Source: Microbispora sp. NBC_01189 (GTDB taxonomy: Bacteria; Actinomycetota; Actinomycetes; Streptosporangiales; Streptosporangiaceae). From it: 64,000 bases of DNA. Of the stretch, positions 48,559 through 56,073 are shown in pieces (positions within the stretch are counted from its first letter, which is position 1; each line of letters starts with the position of its first letter). The translations under genes and the position numbers were made by a program. The stretch spans positions 317,501-381,500 of the forward strand of contig NZ_CP108581.1 of the NCBI RefSeq assembly GCF_036010665.1, written 5' to 3'. The notes under the pieces were generated by a model. That model ran no database searches and was not told the origin of the DNA. It saw only the letters and a program-made list of their open reading frames with translations.

Positions 48559-49964
48559 CGACGCCGGAGGGCTCCCCGGCGCGTGCCGCGGGCGCGACGG
48601 TGGAGTTCCACGGCGCGCGGGCGGGCGAGGCGACGCTGACCTGGGGGCAGCGGCTGATCTGGCGCGCCGTCCACCTGATGGGCGACAGTCAGTCCTTCCT
48701 CAACTGCCCCTGGGTGCTGCCCGTGTACGGCAGGCGCGACCTCGCGACCGTGCTGGACGCGCTGCGCGAGCTGCTCGAACGGCACGAGACCCTGCGTACC
48801 ACCTTCCACGGCACGCCGGAGGGGCCGGTGCAGCGGGTGAGACGCGACGGCCGGCTCACCGTCGACCTGGTGGAGGCGGGACCGGAACGCGCGCTGCGGG
48901 CGGCCGAACGGATCGCCGGCGAGCTGAGCGCGACGGCCTTCGTCCACGACGCCGACCTGCCGCTGCGCTGCACCGTCGTCCTCAAGGCCGGGCGGCCCAT
49001 GGCGCTGGCGCTGACCTTCTCCCACCTGGCCGTGGACTTCCAGGCCCTGAGCCTGCTCGCGGAGGAGTGGAAGATCCTGCTCAGAGGGGAGGAGCCGCCG
49101 CCCGCCGACTGGCATCCGACGGACCAGGCGGCCCTGGAGCGCGAGGAGTCGTTCCAGGCGCGCTCGGCCAGGTCGATCCGATACTGGCGGGCCATCCTGG
49201 AGGAGGCGCCGCTCGACGTGTTCGACCACCCTCCGGGCGAGCCGGAGGACCCCCGGTTCATCGAGGTCGGCATGGAGTCGGTGGCGCTCGCCGCGGCGGC
49301 CGAGACGCTGGCCGGGCGGTGGACCATCAGCACGACCAGCGTTCTGCTCGGCGCGTGCGCGACCGTCCTGGCCACGGTGAGCGGCCGCACGAGGGCGGTC
49401 ATGCAGCTCGTGCACAGCAACCGCCGCGACCCGCGCACCCGGACCATGATCGGCAACGTCGGCCAGGACGGCCTGTTCGTCCTCGACCCGCCCTCCGACG
49501 GCTTCGCCGACGCCTGCCGGGAGGCGCACCGCGCCGCCTTCACGGCGTACCGCAACGCGCACTACGACCCCTTCGCCATGCAGGCCATGCGCGAGGAGAT
49601 CGGCCGCCGCCGCGGCCGGGAGGTAGACCTCGACGCGTTCTTCAACGACCGGCGCACCGCCGGCACCTGGCCGGGAGCGCCCCGGCCCGCGTCCGGCGAG
49701 ATCCCCGATCTCACCGCGAAGACCCGCACGTACGTCACGAACGCCTGGCCCGGCGTCCGGTTCAAGGCGTTCTTCACCGTGGGCGCGGCCACCGACACCG
49801 GACAGCTCAGCCTCATCGCCGACACCGCCTACCTGCCCCGGGAGACGGCCCGCGCCATGCTCCTCGGCGTGGAGTCGCTGCTGGTCCGCGCCCTCGACGA
49901 GGACGTCCCGCTCGCCGCCGTCCCCCGGGTGTGCGGGGTCGGCCCGTTCGCCGGAACCGCTTAG
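48555..49964 (+). CDS. Stand-alone NRPS-type condensation-domain protein with altered active-site motif
   Basis: A 469-aa single condensation domain. N-terminal LTWGQRLIWRAVH is core C1-like, and RHETLRTTF is the conserved C2/C3 region. The HHxxxDG active site reads SHLAVDF (156-162), keeping the second His and the Asp but losing the first His and the Gly. The second subdomain contains IGNVGQDGLFVLDP, near the C5 core. Free-standing C domains can join carrier-bound acyl groups to soluble amines or alcohols. The start overlaps the carrier-protein stop, implying this carrier is its partner. Confidence 0.82.
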   Translation: MTTPEGSPARAAGATVEFHGARAGEATLTWGQRLIWRAVHLMGDSQSFLNCPWVLPVYGRRDLATVLDALRELLERHETLRTTFHGTPEGPVQRVRRDGRLTVDLVEAGPERALRAAERIAGELSATAFVHDADLPLRCTVVLKAGRPMALALTFSHLAVDFQALSLLAEEWKILLRGEEPPPADWHPTDQAALEREESFQARSARSIRYWRAILEEAPLDVFDHPPGEPEDPRFIEVGMESVALAAAAETLAGRWTISTTSVLLGACATVLATVSGRTRAVMQLVHSNRRDPRTRTMIGNVGQDGLFVLDPPSDGFADACREAHRAAFTAYRNAHYDPFAMQAMREEIGRRRGREVDLDAFFNDRRTAGTWPGAPRPASGEIPDLTAKTRTYVTNAWPGVRFKAFFTVGAATDTGQLSLIADTAYLPRETARAMLLGVESLLVRALDEDVPLAAVPRVCGVGPFAGTA

Positions 49965-49971
49965 TCCGTTT

Positions 49972-50037
49972 AGTCCGTACGCCGGAACTGCTCAGTCCGT
50001 ACGCCGGAACCGCTCAGTCCGTACGCCGGAACTGGGC
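49972..50037. repeat. Three tandem 22-bp repeats at a convergent gene junction
   Basis: AGTCCGTACGCCGGAACTGCTC three times with small changes, plus a related half-copy in the end of the condensation gene (TTCGCCGGAACCGCT). On the minus strand it encodes the permease end (QFRRTD) and repeats of it beyond the stop. The tract looks like duplication of the permease 3' end. Confidence 0.85.
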
Positions 50038-50868
50038 TACGGCCACGGCGAGCAGGACCGCGCCGACGGCGGCGACCAGGCCGAGTTCGAGCGGCACCGC
50101 CAGCCGGTGGCCGAACCAGCTCACGCCGGGGTTGAGCATCGCGTCGACCTGCGGCGGCACGTCGAGGTGGCCGAAGACCGCCCGGCGCATCGGGTCCACG
50201 GCGTACGTCAGCGGGTTGACCGTCGTGAGCACGTGCAGCCACGATGGCAGGCCGGCCAGCGGGAACATGGCGCCCGACAGGAACATCATCGGCATGATCG
50301 CCATCTGCATCACGCCGAAGAAGCTCTGCATGGTGCGCATCCGGGCGGCCAGCGTCACGCCGAACGCGGTGATCGTGAAGGCGGCGAGGAACATCTCGCC
50401 GAGCAGGGTGAGGATCAGGCCCGGCGAGTACGGCACGCCGACCAGCCCCGCGAGCGCGAGGATGATCACCCCCTGCATGGTGGCGACGACGGCGCCGCCC
50501 AGGCACTTGCCGACCACGATCGCGCCCCGGCTGACCGGCGCGACCAGCATCTCGCGCAGGAACCCGAACTCGCGGTCCCACACGATGGACCCCGCCGAGA
50601 ACATCGCCGTCATGATCACGGTCATCGAGATCATGCCGGGATACATGAACGTCCGGAAGTCGACCCCGGGGACCGAGCCGCGCACCAGCGTGCCGAGCCC
50701 GGTGCCCATCACGAACAGCCACAGCACCGGCTGGACCAGCGAGGACACGATCCGCGTGCGGTCGTTGGCGAACCGCAGCAACTCGCGGTGCAGCACCACC
50801 TTGACCGCCCGCAGGTCGTGGCTCCCGCCCGCCCGCGGCACGCTCACCCGGACCACGTCGGTCGTCAT
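50014..50868 (-). CDS. ABC-2 type exporter permease
   Basis: A 284-aa membrane protein with six TM helices, DrrB/ABC-2 type: RELLRFANDRTRIVSSLVQPVLWLFVMG at the start, WDREFGFLREMLVAPVSRGAIVVGK, and MFLSGAMFPLAGLPSWL..NPLTYAVDPMR near the end. Follows its ATPase gene after 4 bases. Exports a drug or lipid-like compound; possibly the product of the adjacent carrier/condensation pair, though that pair is on the opposite strand. Confidence 0.9.
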   Translation of the reverse strand: MTTDVVRVSVPRAGGSHDLRAVKVVLHRELLRFANDRTRIVSSLVQPVLWLFVMGTGLGTLVRGSVPGVDFRTFMYPGMISMTVIMTAMFSAGSIVWDREFGFLREMLVAPVSRGAIVVGKCLGGAVVATMQGVIILALAGLVGVPYSPGLILTLLGEMFLAAFTITAFGVTLAARMRTMQSFFGVMQMAIMPMMFLSGAMFPLAGLPSWLHVLTTVNPLTYAVDPMRRAVFGHLDVPPQVDAMLNPGVSWFGHRLAVPLELGLVAAVGAVLLAVAVAQFRRTD

Positions 50869-50872
50869 CGGA

Positions 50873-51862
50873 TCACCTTCCCCTGGCCATCGCGCGCATC
50901 CACTGGTTGCCGGCCCCCGACGACTCGGCGTCGCGGATCGTGGAGCCGGTGTAGGACATGAAGACGTCGTCGAGCGAGGGACGCGACACGCTCACCGACC
51001 TGATCGGCACGCCGAGGCCGGCGAACAGCTGCGGCACGAACTCCTCCCCCGACGGGACCGCGAACGTCACCTGACCCTCCCGTACGGCGGCCTCGACGCC
51101 GAAGTTCTCCTTGAGCAGGGCCATCGCGCGTTCGTCGTCGCCGGTCTGGATCTGCACGCGGTCCTTGCCGACGCTCGCCTTGAGCGCCTCCGGCGAGTCG
51201 ATCACCACGATCTCGCCGTGGTCGATGATCGCGATGCGGTCGCAGTACTCGGCCTCGTCCATGTAGTGCGTCGTCATGAAGATCGTGATGTCCTCGCTGT
51301 GCCGCAGCTTGCCGATGTATCCCCAGATGGCCGAGCGCGTCTGCGGGTCCAGGCCGACCGTGGGCTCGTCCAGGAAGAGCACCCGGGGCGAGTGCAGCAG
51401 CCCACGGGCGATCTCCAGCCGGCGCTTCATGCCGCCGGAGAACGTCATGACCTTGCCGTCCCTGCGGTCCCACAGCCCGACCATGTCGAGCACCTGACGC
51501 ATCCGGTCGCCGACCAGGTCCTTCGGCACGCCGTACAGCTCGGCGTGGAAGCGCAGATTCTGCTCGGCGGTGAGGTAGCCGTCCAGCGTGGGGTCCTGGA
51601 AGACCAGCCCGATGTTGCGGCGCACGGCGTCGCGCTCGGTCACGATGTCGTGCCCGGCGACGAGGGCGGTGCCGCCCGTGGGGGCGGCGAGCGTGCACAG
51701 CATGCTGATCGTGGTGGTCTTGCCCGCGCCGTTCGGCCCGAGGAAGCCGAACACCTCGCCGGGCGCGACCTCGAAGTCGACGCCCTTGACGGCCTCGACC
51801 TTCCCGTATGTCTTGCGCAGCCCGCGCACGGCCACCGCCGCGCTCATACCTCCATCATTCAC
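50873..51862 (-). CDS. ABC transporter ATPase, DrrA-type
   Basis: A 329-aa ATPase. Walker A GPNGAGKTT, Q-loop VFQDPTLDG, signature FSGGMKRRLEIARGL, Walker B VLFLDEPTVGLDP and switch MTTHYMDEAE. The C-terminal extension is typical of daunorubicin-resistance (DrrA) ATPases. GTG chosen because GGAGG lies 5-6 nt upstream and it overlaps the PadR stop (GTGA); an ATG five codons later is also possible. Forms a PadR-ATPase-permease operon. Confidence 0.93.
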   Translation of the reverse strand: MNDGGMSAAVAVRGLRKTYGKVEAVKGVDFEVAPGEVFGFLGPNGAGKTTTISMLCTLAAPTGGTALVAGHDIVTERDAVRRNIGLVFQDPTLDGYLTAEQNLRFHAELYGVPKDLVGDRMRQVLDMVGLWDRRDGKVMTFSGGMKRRLEIARGLLHSPRVLFLDEPTVGLDPQTRSAIWGYIGKLRHSEDITIFMTTHYMDEAEYCDRIAIIDHGEIVVIDSPEALKASVGKDRVQIQTGDDERAMALLKENFGVEAAVREGQVTFAVPSGEEFVPQLFAGLGVPIRSVSVSRPSLDDVFMSYTGSTIRDAESSGAGNQWMRAMARGR

Positions 51863-52401
51863 GCGTCCTCCGCGAGGATCCGGAACATCGCCTGCCGGGT
51901 GCTCCGCAGCAGTTTCTTGGTCTCGGCGACCTGCCGGTCGTCCGCGACGTGGGTGAGGTGGACGAACGCCTCGCCGAGCCGGCCCCACAGCAGCCGCAGC
52001 TCGTGCCGGTCCTCGGGGAGGCTGCGGCGGACGTCCGCCCACGGCTCGGCCCGCGGGTCGGCCTGGCTCATGCCCTCCCCGGTCAGCCGGTAGGCGCGGC
52101 TGCCGCTCGCGTCCTCCCCCGCCACCAGGCCCTCGTCCTCCATCTGCTGGAGGGCGGGGTAGACCGAGCCGGGGCTGGGCCGCCAGACCCCGCCGCTGCG
52201 CCGCTCGATCTCCTCGATGAGCTGGTAGCCGTTGCGCGGCTCCTCGGTCAGCAGGCGCAGCAGAGCCGTACGGACGTCGCCTCGCCGGACCCGCGGGCCG
52301 AGGCCGGGCGGGACCGGCGGTGGCGGCGGCGCCGCGCCGTGGTGCGGCGGGGGCGGAGGTGGCGGCGGCGGTGCCTGCGGGGGCCACTCATCGTCGTGCA
52401 T
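51859..52401 (-). CDS. PadR-family transcriptional regulator
   Basis: A 180-aa repressor. The first ~40 residues carry an unusual run of Pro with His (PPPPPPPPPHHG). The winged helix at ~45-110 has LLRLLTEEPRNGYQLIEEIERRSGG then PSPGSVYPALQQMEDEGLV, the PadR signature. A helical dimerisation tail follows. ATG with GGAGGA 6 nt upstream; a TTG four codons earlier lies in the operator. First gene of the exporter operon, controlled by twin palindromes just upstream. Confidence 0.92.
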   Translation of the reverse strand: MHDDEWPPQAPPPPPPPPPHHGAAPPPPPVPPGLGPRVRRGDVRTALLRLLTEEPRNGYQLIEEIERRSGGVWRPSPGSVYPALQQMEDEGLVAGEDASGSRAYRLTGEGMSQADPRAEPWADVRRSLPEDRHELRLLWGRLGEAFVHLTHVADDRQVAETKKLLRSTRQAMFRILAEDA

Positions 52402-52414
52402 GTCATCCTCCAAC

Positions 52415-52445
52415 TATCGAGATACGTGAAAGATATATCTAGATA
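52415..52445. promoter_or_regulatory. Twin PadR-type operator boxes
   Basis: TATCGAGATA at 52415 and the perfect palindrome TATCTAGATA at 52436, 21 bases apart centre to centre (two helical turns). They sit within a larger inverted repeat CAACTATC ... GATAGTTG (52411-52449), 14 bases before the padR start. The arrangement suits cooperative binding of two PadR dimers and autoregulation. Confidence 0.65.
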
Positions 52446-52494
52446 GTTGTCACGACAAGGCCTAAACCGGTGCATCGGCGCTCGAAGCGGAGGT

Positions 52495-53589
52495 CTACAG
52501 CCAGTCGCGGCGCTTGAAGACCAGATAGAGCGTGAGGCAGACGAGGCCCATGAGCATGATCGCCACGGGGTAGCCGAGCCACCAGTGCAGCTCGGGCATG
52601 TGGTCGAAGTTCATCCCGTAGATCGTGCCGACCAGGGTCGGGGCGAACAGGATGGCGGCCCAGGCGGAGATCTTCTTGACCTCGTCGCCCTGGGCGATGC
52701 TCGTGGCCGTCAGCTTGGTCATCTCCTCGTTCTGCTGCTGGCTCACGAGGGTGGAGTTGACGATGAGGATGTCCTGGAGCATCTGCCGGAAGCCCGCCAC
52801 ACGCTCGGTGACCGTGATGGCGTGGTCGGACACGTCGCGCAGGTAGCGCTGCAACTCCTCGTTCACGCCGTACTTGGGCGAGCCCGCGATGAAGCCGTCG
52901 AGCATCGGCACGAGCGGGCTGGTCGCCCGCTGGAACTCGATCACCTCACGCGACAGCGCGTAGATGCGCCGCGGCGCGGCCGGGTCGCCGCCGAAGACCT
53001 GCACCTCGATCTCGTCGATGTCGTTCTGCAGCCCCGCGACCACCGGCGCGTAGCCGTCCACCACCGCGTCGAGGATCGCGTACAGCACGGCCTGCGGGCC
53101 CTGGCGGAGCAGGTCGGGGTCCGACTCCATCCGCCGGCGCACCTTCGACAGGTCGGGCGCCTCGCTGTGCCGCACGGTCAGCACGAAGTCGGGGCCCACG
53201 AAGACGTGCAACTCGCCGAAGGCGACCTTCTCCGGCTTGTCGAGGTACTGCGCCGCCCGCAGCACCACGAACAGCGTGCCGCCGTACCGGTCGGCCTTGG
53301 GCCGCTGGTGGGCGACGATGGCGTCCTCGATGGCGAGCTCGTGCAGGCCGAACTCCTCGGCGGCCTTGATCAGCTCCGCCTCCTCCGGCCGGTAGAGACC
53401 GATCCACGCCATCGCGCCCGGCCGCGAGCGCAGCGAGGCGATCGCGTCGCCGAGCGACAGCGGCGAGTCCACCCGCTCGCCGTCCACGTACACCGCGTTG
53501 TCGATCACGCTGTGCCTGAAGGAGTCCTCGCGCTCGCCGGCGCGGGGGTCCATGGAGTGTTCGGGAGCCTGCTCCGGCTTCGTCCTCAT
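52495..53589 (-). CDS. corA: CorA-family magnesium/divalent-cation channel
   Basis: A 364-aa protein. A large cytosolic domain (1-~300, with long helices such as DVSDHAITVTERVAGFRQMLQ) precedes two C-terminal TM helices. The pore signature YGMNF starts at residue 324, followed by FDHMPEL as the periplasmic loop. The basic end KRRDWL is typical. ATG has only a weak ribosome site. Stand-alone gene. Confidence 0.93.
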   Translation of the reverse strand: MRTKPEQAPEHSMDPRAGEREDSFRHSVIDNAVYVDGERVDSPLSLGDAIASLRSRPGAMAWIGLYRPEEAELIKAAEEFGLHELAIEDAIVAHQRPKADRYGGTLFVVLRAAQYLDKPEKVAFGELHVFVGPDFVLTVRHSEAPDLSKVRRRMESDPDLLRQGPQAVLYAILDAVVDGYAPVVAGLQNDIDEIEVQVFGGDPAAPRRIYALSREVIEFQRATSPLVPMLDGFIAGSPKYGVNEELQRYLRDVSDHAITVTERVAGFRQMLQDILIVNSTLVSQQQNEEMTKLTATSIAQGDEVKKISAWAAILFAPTLVGTIYGMNFDHMPELHWWLGYPVAIMLMGLVCLTLYLVFKRRDWL

Positions 53590-53725
53590 GAGTCCACTCA
53601 ATCCGCGCAGTCCACGTATCCGCCGCTCTGCCACTTTAAGAAGGTAACCCCCGTTCCCACTTTCCCCGCGCACCGGGCGGGCACGGGGGGCGTGGGCCCG
53701 GGCCGCGGGCCGTACGATTCCGGGA

Positions 53726-54445
53726 GTGACCCCCCTCAAGGCCCTCTGGAACCATCTGACCGCCACCCAGGTCGCGCCCCCGCTCTGGCTGGTCGTCCTG
53801 TCCGGGTTCGCCGCTCTGGCGGTAGTCGCCTACCCGGTCTCGTGGCACTACTCCCGCGGCCTGATCACGATCGCGCACGAGGGCGGCCACGCGCTCGTGG
53901 CGGTGCTCACCCGGCGCAAGCTGCGGGGGATCCGGCTCCACTCGGACACCTCCGGAGTGACGCTGACCCGGGGCCGGCCGACCGGACCCGGCATGGTCGC
54001 CACCGCCGCGGCGGGATACGTCGCGCCGTCCCTGATCGGCCTCGGCGCGGCCTGGCTGGTCGCGGACGGGCGGATCACCCTGCTGCTGTGGGCCGTGCTC
54101 GCACTGCTGACGTGCATGCTGCTGATGATCAGGAACGTCTTCGGCGCGGTGTCCCTGCTCGTGGTGGGCGGCGCGGTCTTCGCGCTGTCCTGGTTCGCCC
54201 CGCCCGACGTGCAGTCCGCCGGCGCCTACGCCGCGGCGTGGTTCCTGCTGCTCGGCGGCGTGCGGCCGATCCTCGAACTGCAGGCCAAGCGCCGGGTCGG
54301 CCACGCCCCGGACTCCGACGCCGACCAGCTCGCCCGGCTGACCCGCGTGCCCGGCACGCTTTGGGTGCTGCTGTTCCTGCTGGTCTCCACCGCGTCACTC
54401 GTCTACGGCGGCTACCTTCTGGCCTCCCGCTGGCTGCCGATGTAG
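53726..54445 (+). CDS. M50-like integral membrane metalloprotease
   Basis: A 239-aa protein with about seven hydrophobic segments. The zinc motif HEGGH (H51-H55) lies at the end of TM2 in GLITIAHEGGHALVAVL, as in the M50B-like family of actinobacteria. I see no clear second-site DG motif, so activity is presumed from family. GTG start 9 bases into a purine-rich CGGGAG context. Confidence 0.85.
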   Translation: MTPLKALWNHLTATQVAPPLWLVVLSGFAALAVVAYPVSWHYSRGLITIAHEGGHALVAVLTRRKLRGIRLHSDTSGVTLTRGRPTGPGMVATAAAGYVAPSLIGLGAAWLVADGRITLLLWAVLALLTCMLLMIRNVFGAVSLLVVGGAVFALSWFAPPDVQSAGAYAAAWFLLLGGVRPILELQAKRRVGHAPDSDADQLARLTRVPGTLWVLLFLLVSTASLVYGGYLLASRWLPM

Positions 54446-54769
54446 AACGTGTCGGCCTTGACGCGGCGTCAGGGTTTTCAATGTGGGACTGCTCGCGCTG
54501 ATACGCCCGATGACCGCGCGCACCGCTTCGGGTCACCATCCTTATGATCGACTTCATCTGAGCGCCTTTACAATGTAGATCAACGGGTGCCGTCGCGGCT
54601 CTCCGCTTTATGGCTGGCCGAATCTGGCAGGGCGGCGCGATGAATTCGACAAACCGGCGAGCGCCCAGGCCACAGCCATGCGATTTCCCCGATTTCGGCC
54701 CTCCGTAGGCCGCCGGGCACTTTGTCGCGGACGTGTTTCGTTGAGGTAGCCAGGAAGGGAGAATTCCTG
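54446..54769. other. Intergenic region
   Basis: 324 bases of mixed, locally A/T-rich DNA with no convincing gene. It holds a weak hairpin near 54459 and a 7-bp inverted repeat (CCAGGAA/TTCCTGG at 54750-54770) around the ribosome site of the small frame that follows. Confidence 0.4.
54459..54477 (+). terminator. Weak terminator candidate
   Basis: TGACG-CGG-CGTCA followed by GGGTTTT shortly after the M50-like gene. Only five base pairs, but it is followed by a T-run rare in this genome. Confidence 0.35.
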
Positions 54770-54868
54770 GTGACAATTCGATTTCTTCTGGTCGTGGCCA
54801 ACTCCCTTTTATGGTTATGTGTGGTTCGTCTGCTGGTCGGGGCCTGGCTGGAAAGGGACGAGTGGTGA
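54770..54868 (+). CDS. Possible 32-aa single-pass membrane peptide
   Basis: GTG frame coding MTIRFLLVVANSLLWLCVV followed by RLLVGAWLERDEW, one hydrophobic helix with a charged end. GGGAG lies about 9 nt upstream. It ends 52 bases before the 374-aa membrane-anchored gene. Codon use is more A/T-rich than neighbours, so it may be chance. Confidence 0.28.
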   Translation: MTIRFLLVVANSLLWLCVVRLLVGAWLERDEW

Positions 54869-54920
54869 GGCGAACTCGATCGGGCGGACGAGGCGTCGCC
54901 GCACGAGGGGTGACCGACAC

Positions 54921-56045
54921 GTGAGCCCGGAGCCGGACGCGCCGCACCCGCCGCCAGGGAACTTCGGCCGTGAGCCGGCCCAGGCGCCGGAGGAACCGCG
55001 GGCGAGGCGGCCGCGCACTCGACGGGACACGCTGGTGCTGGCGGGGAAGACCGCCGGCGCCTTGATCACCTTCGCCGTTACCGTGGGCGCGTTCTGGATC
55101 GCGCTGGTGGACCGGACCCCCGGGCCGACGATCGACGAGTGGCGTCTCAAGGCCAACAACACCTGCCAGCGCGGCTTCGGCGACATGCAGACCTCGCTGC
55201 ACTCGGCCATGCTGCAGGTGGCCCAGGTCGTACGGGGGATGCCGCCCGCCGGTACGCGCAGCCCCGAACTGGCCTCTGTCGTGACGTCGATGGACGAGGT
55301 CGCCTCGGCGTTCCGCGCGATGAGCGCCGACTTCGCGGAGATCCCGGTGCCGGAGGGATACGATCGCCGCGACATCGACGGACTCCTGCGCGACACCCGG
55401 AACTTCGCTGCGACGTTCACCACGATCGCGACGTTCCTCGTGAACCACCAGGTGGGCCAGAGCACTCCGCTCCAGATCCAGGCGACGGTGTCGGCGATGC
55501 AGGCGCTGGCGACCACCACGATGCCGTCCTGGGTGGCCGGCGCGCGGCGGCTCGGCCTCACCGAGTGCCTGGCCATCATGGGGACCGCGCCTCCGACGCC
55601 GGCGGCGCCGGCGCCCGCCGGGTTCACGGTGGGCCAGCAGGCCCTGGCCGAACGCATCGACTCCCGGGTGCTGGCCGGGTGCGCCCCCGCGTCCGCCCAG
55701 GAGAACGACAAGGTGATCGCCGCGGTGAACTGCGCGGTCGTGCGCCCCGGCCCGGCGCGGAACCCGCTGGTGATGCGGTTCATCGACGCGAAGGCGTTGA
55801 AGGCGTGGATCGCCGGGCTGTCGGCGGGCCTGGGGTCGCGCGGCTGCGCCCGCGGCGACTCCTCCGGCGCCTGGACCCACGAGGGAACGGTCACGGGGAC
55901 GCTCGTCTGCAGGCCCGGCTCGAACGGCTCCTACCTGGCCGCGTGGACCTTCGACGGCGAGGACGTCGCCGTCGTCGCCGAGGCGGGCGACCGGCGGACC
56001 ATCTGGACCTGGTGGAAGGACAACGCCAACCTGCTGACCCCCTGA
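54921..56045 (+). CDS. Membrane-anchored protein of unknown function
   Basis: A 374-aa protein with a Pro/Arg-rich cytosolic start (~1-38), one TM helix at ~40-62 (AGALITFAVTVGAFWIALV) and an extracytoplasmic helical domain. Residues 200-215 are Pro/Ala-rich (GTAPPTPAAPAPAG). The last ~160 residues contain several Cys (CAPAS, VNCAVV, SRGCARG, LVCRPG) likely to form disulfides. Not recognised. GTG with GAGGGGTGA 8-9 nt upstream. Confidence 0.72.
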   Translation: MSPEPDAPHPPPGNFGREPAQAPEEPRARRPRTRRDTLVLAGKTAGALITFAVTVGAFWIALVDRTPGPTIDEWRLKANNTCQRGFGDMQTSLHSAMLQVAQVVRGMPPAGTRSPELASVVTSMDEVASAFRAMSADFAEIPVPEGYDRRDIDGLLRDTRNFAATFTTIATFLVNHQVGQSTPLQIQATVSAMQALATTTMPSWVAGARRLGLTECLAIMGTAPPTPAAPAPAGFTVGQQALAERIDSRVLAGCAPASAQENDKVIAAVNCAVVRPGPARNPLVMRFIDAKALKAWIAGLSAGLGSRGCARGDSSGAWTHEGTVTGTLVCRPGSNGSYLAAWTFDGEDVAVVAEAGDRRTIWTWWKDNANLLTP

Positions 56046-56049
56046 GCCC

Positions 56050-56073
56050 ACCCGGCCCCGCGAGGGGCCGGGT
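56050..56073. terminator. Bidirectional terminator, perfect 10-bp stem with tetraloop
   Basis: ACCCGGCCCC-GCGA-GGGGCCGGGT between the convergent 374-aa gene and sbcC. It lies at the end of both transcripts. Confidence 0.7.
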
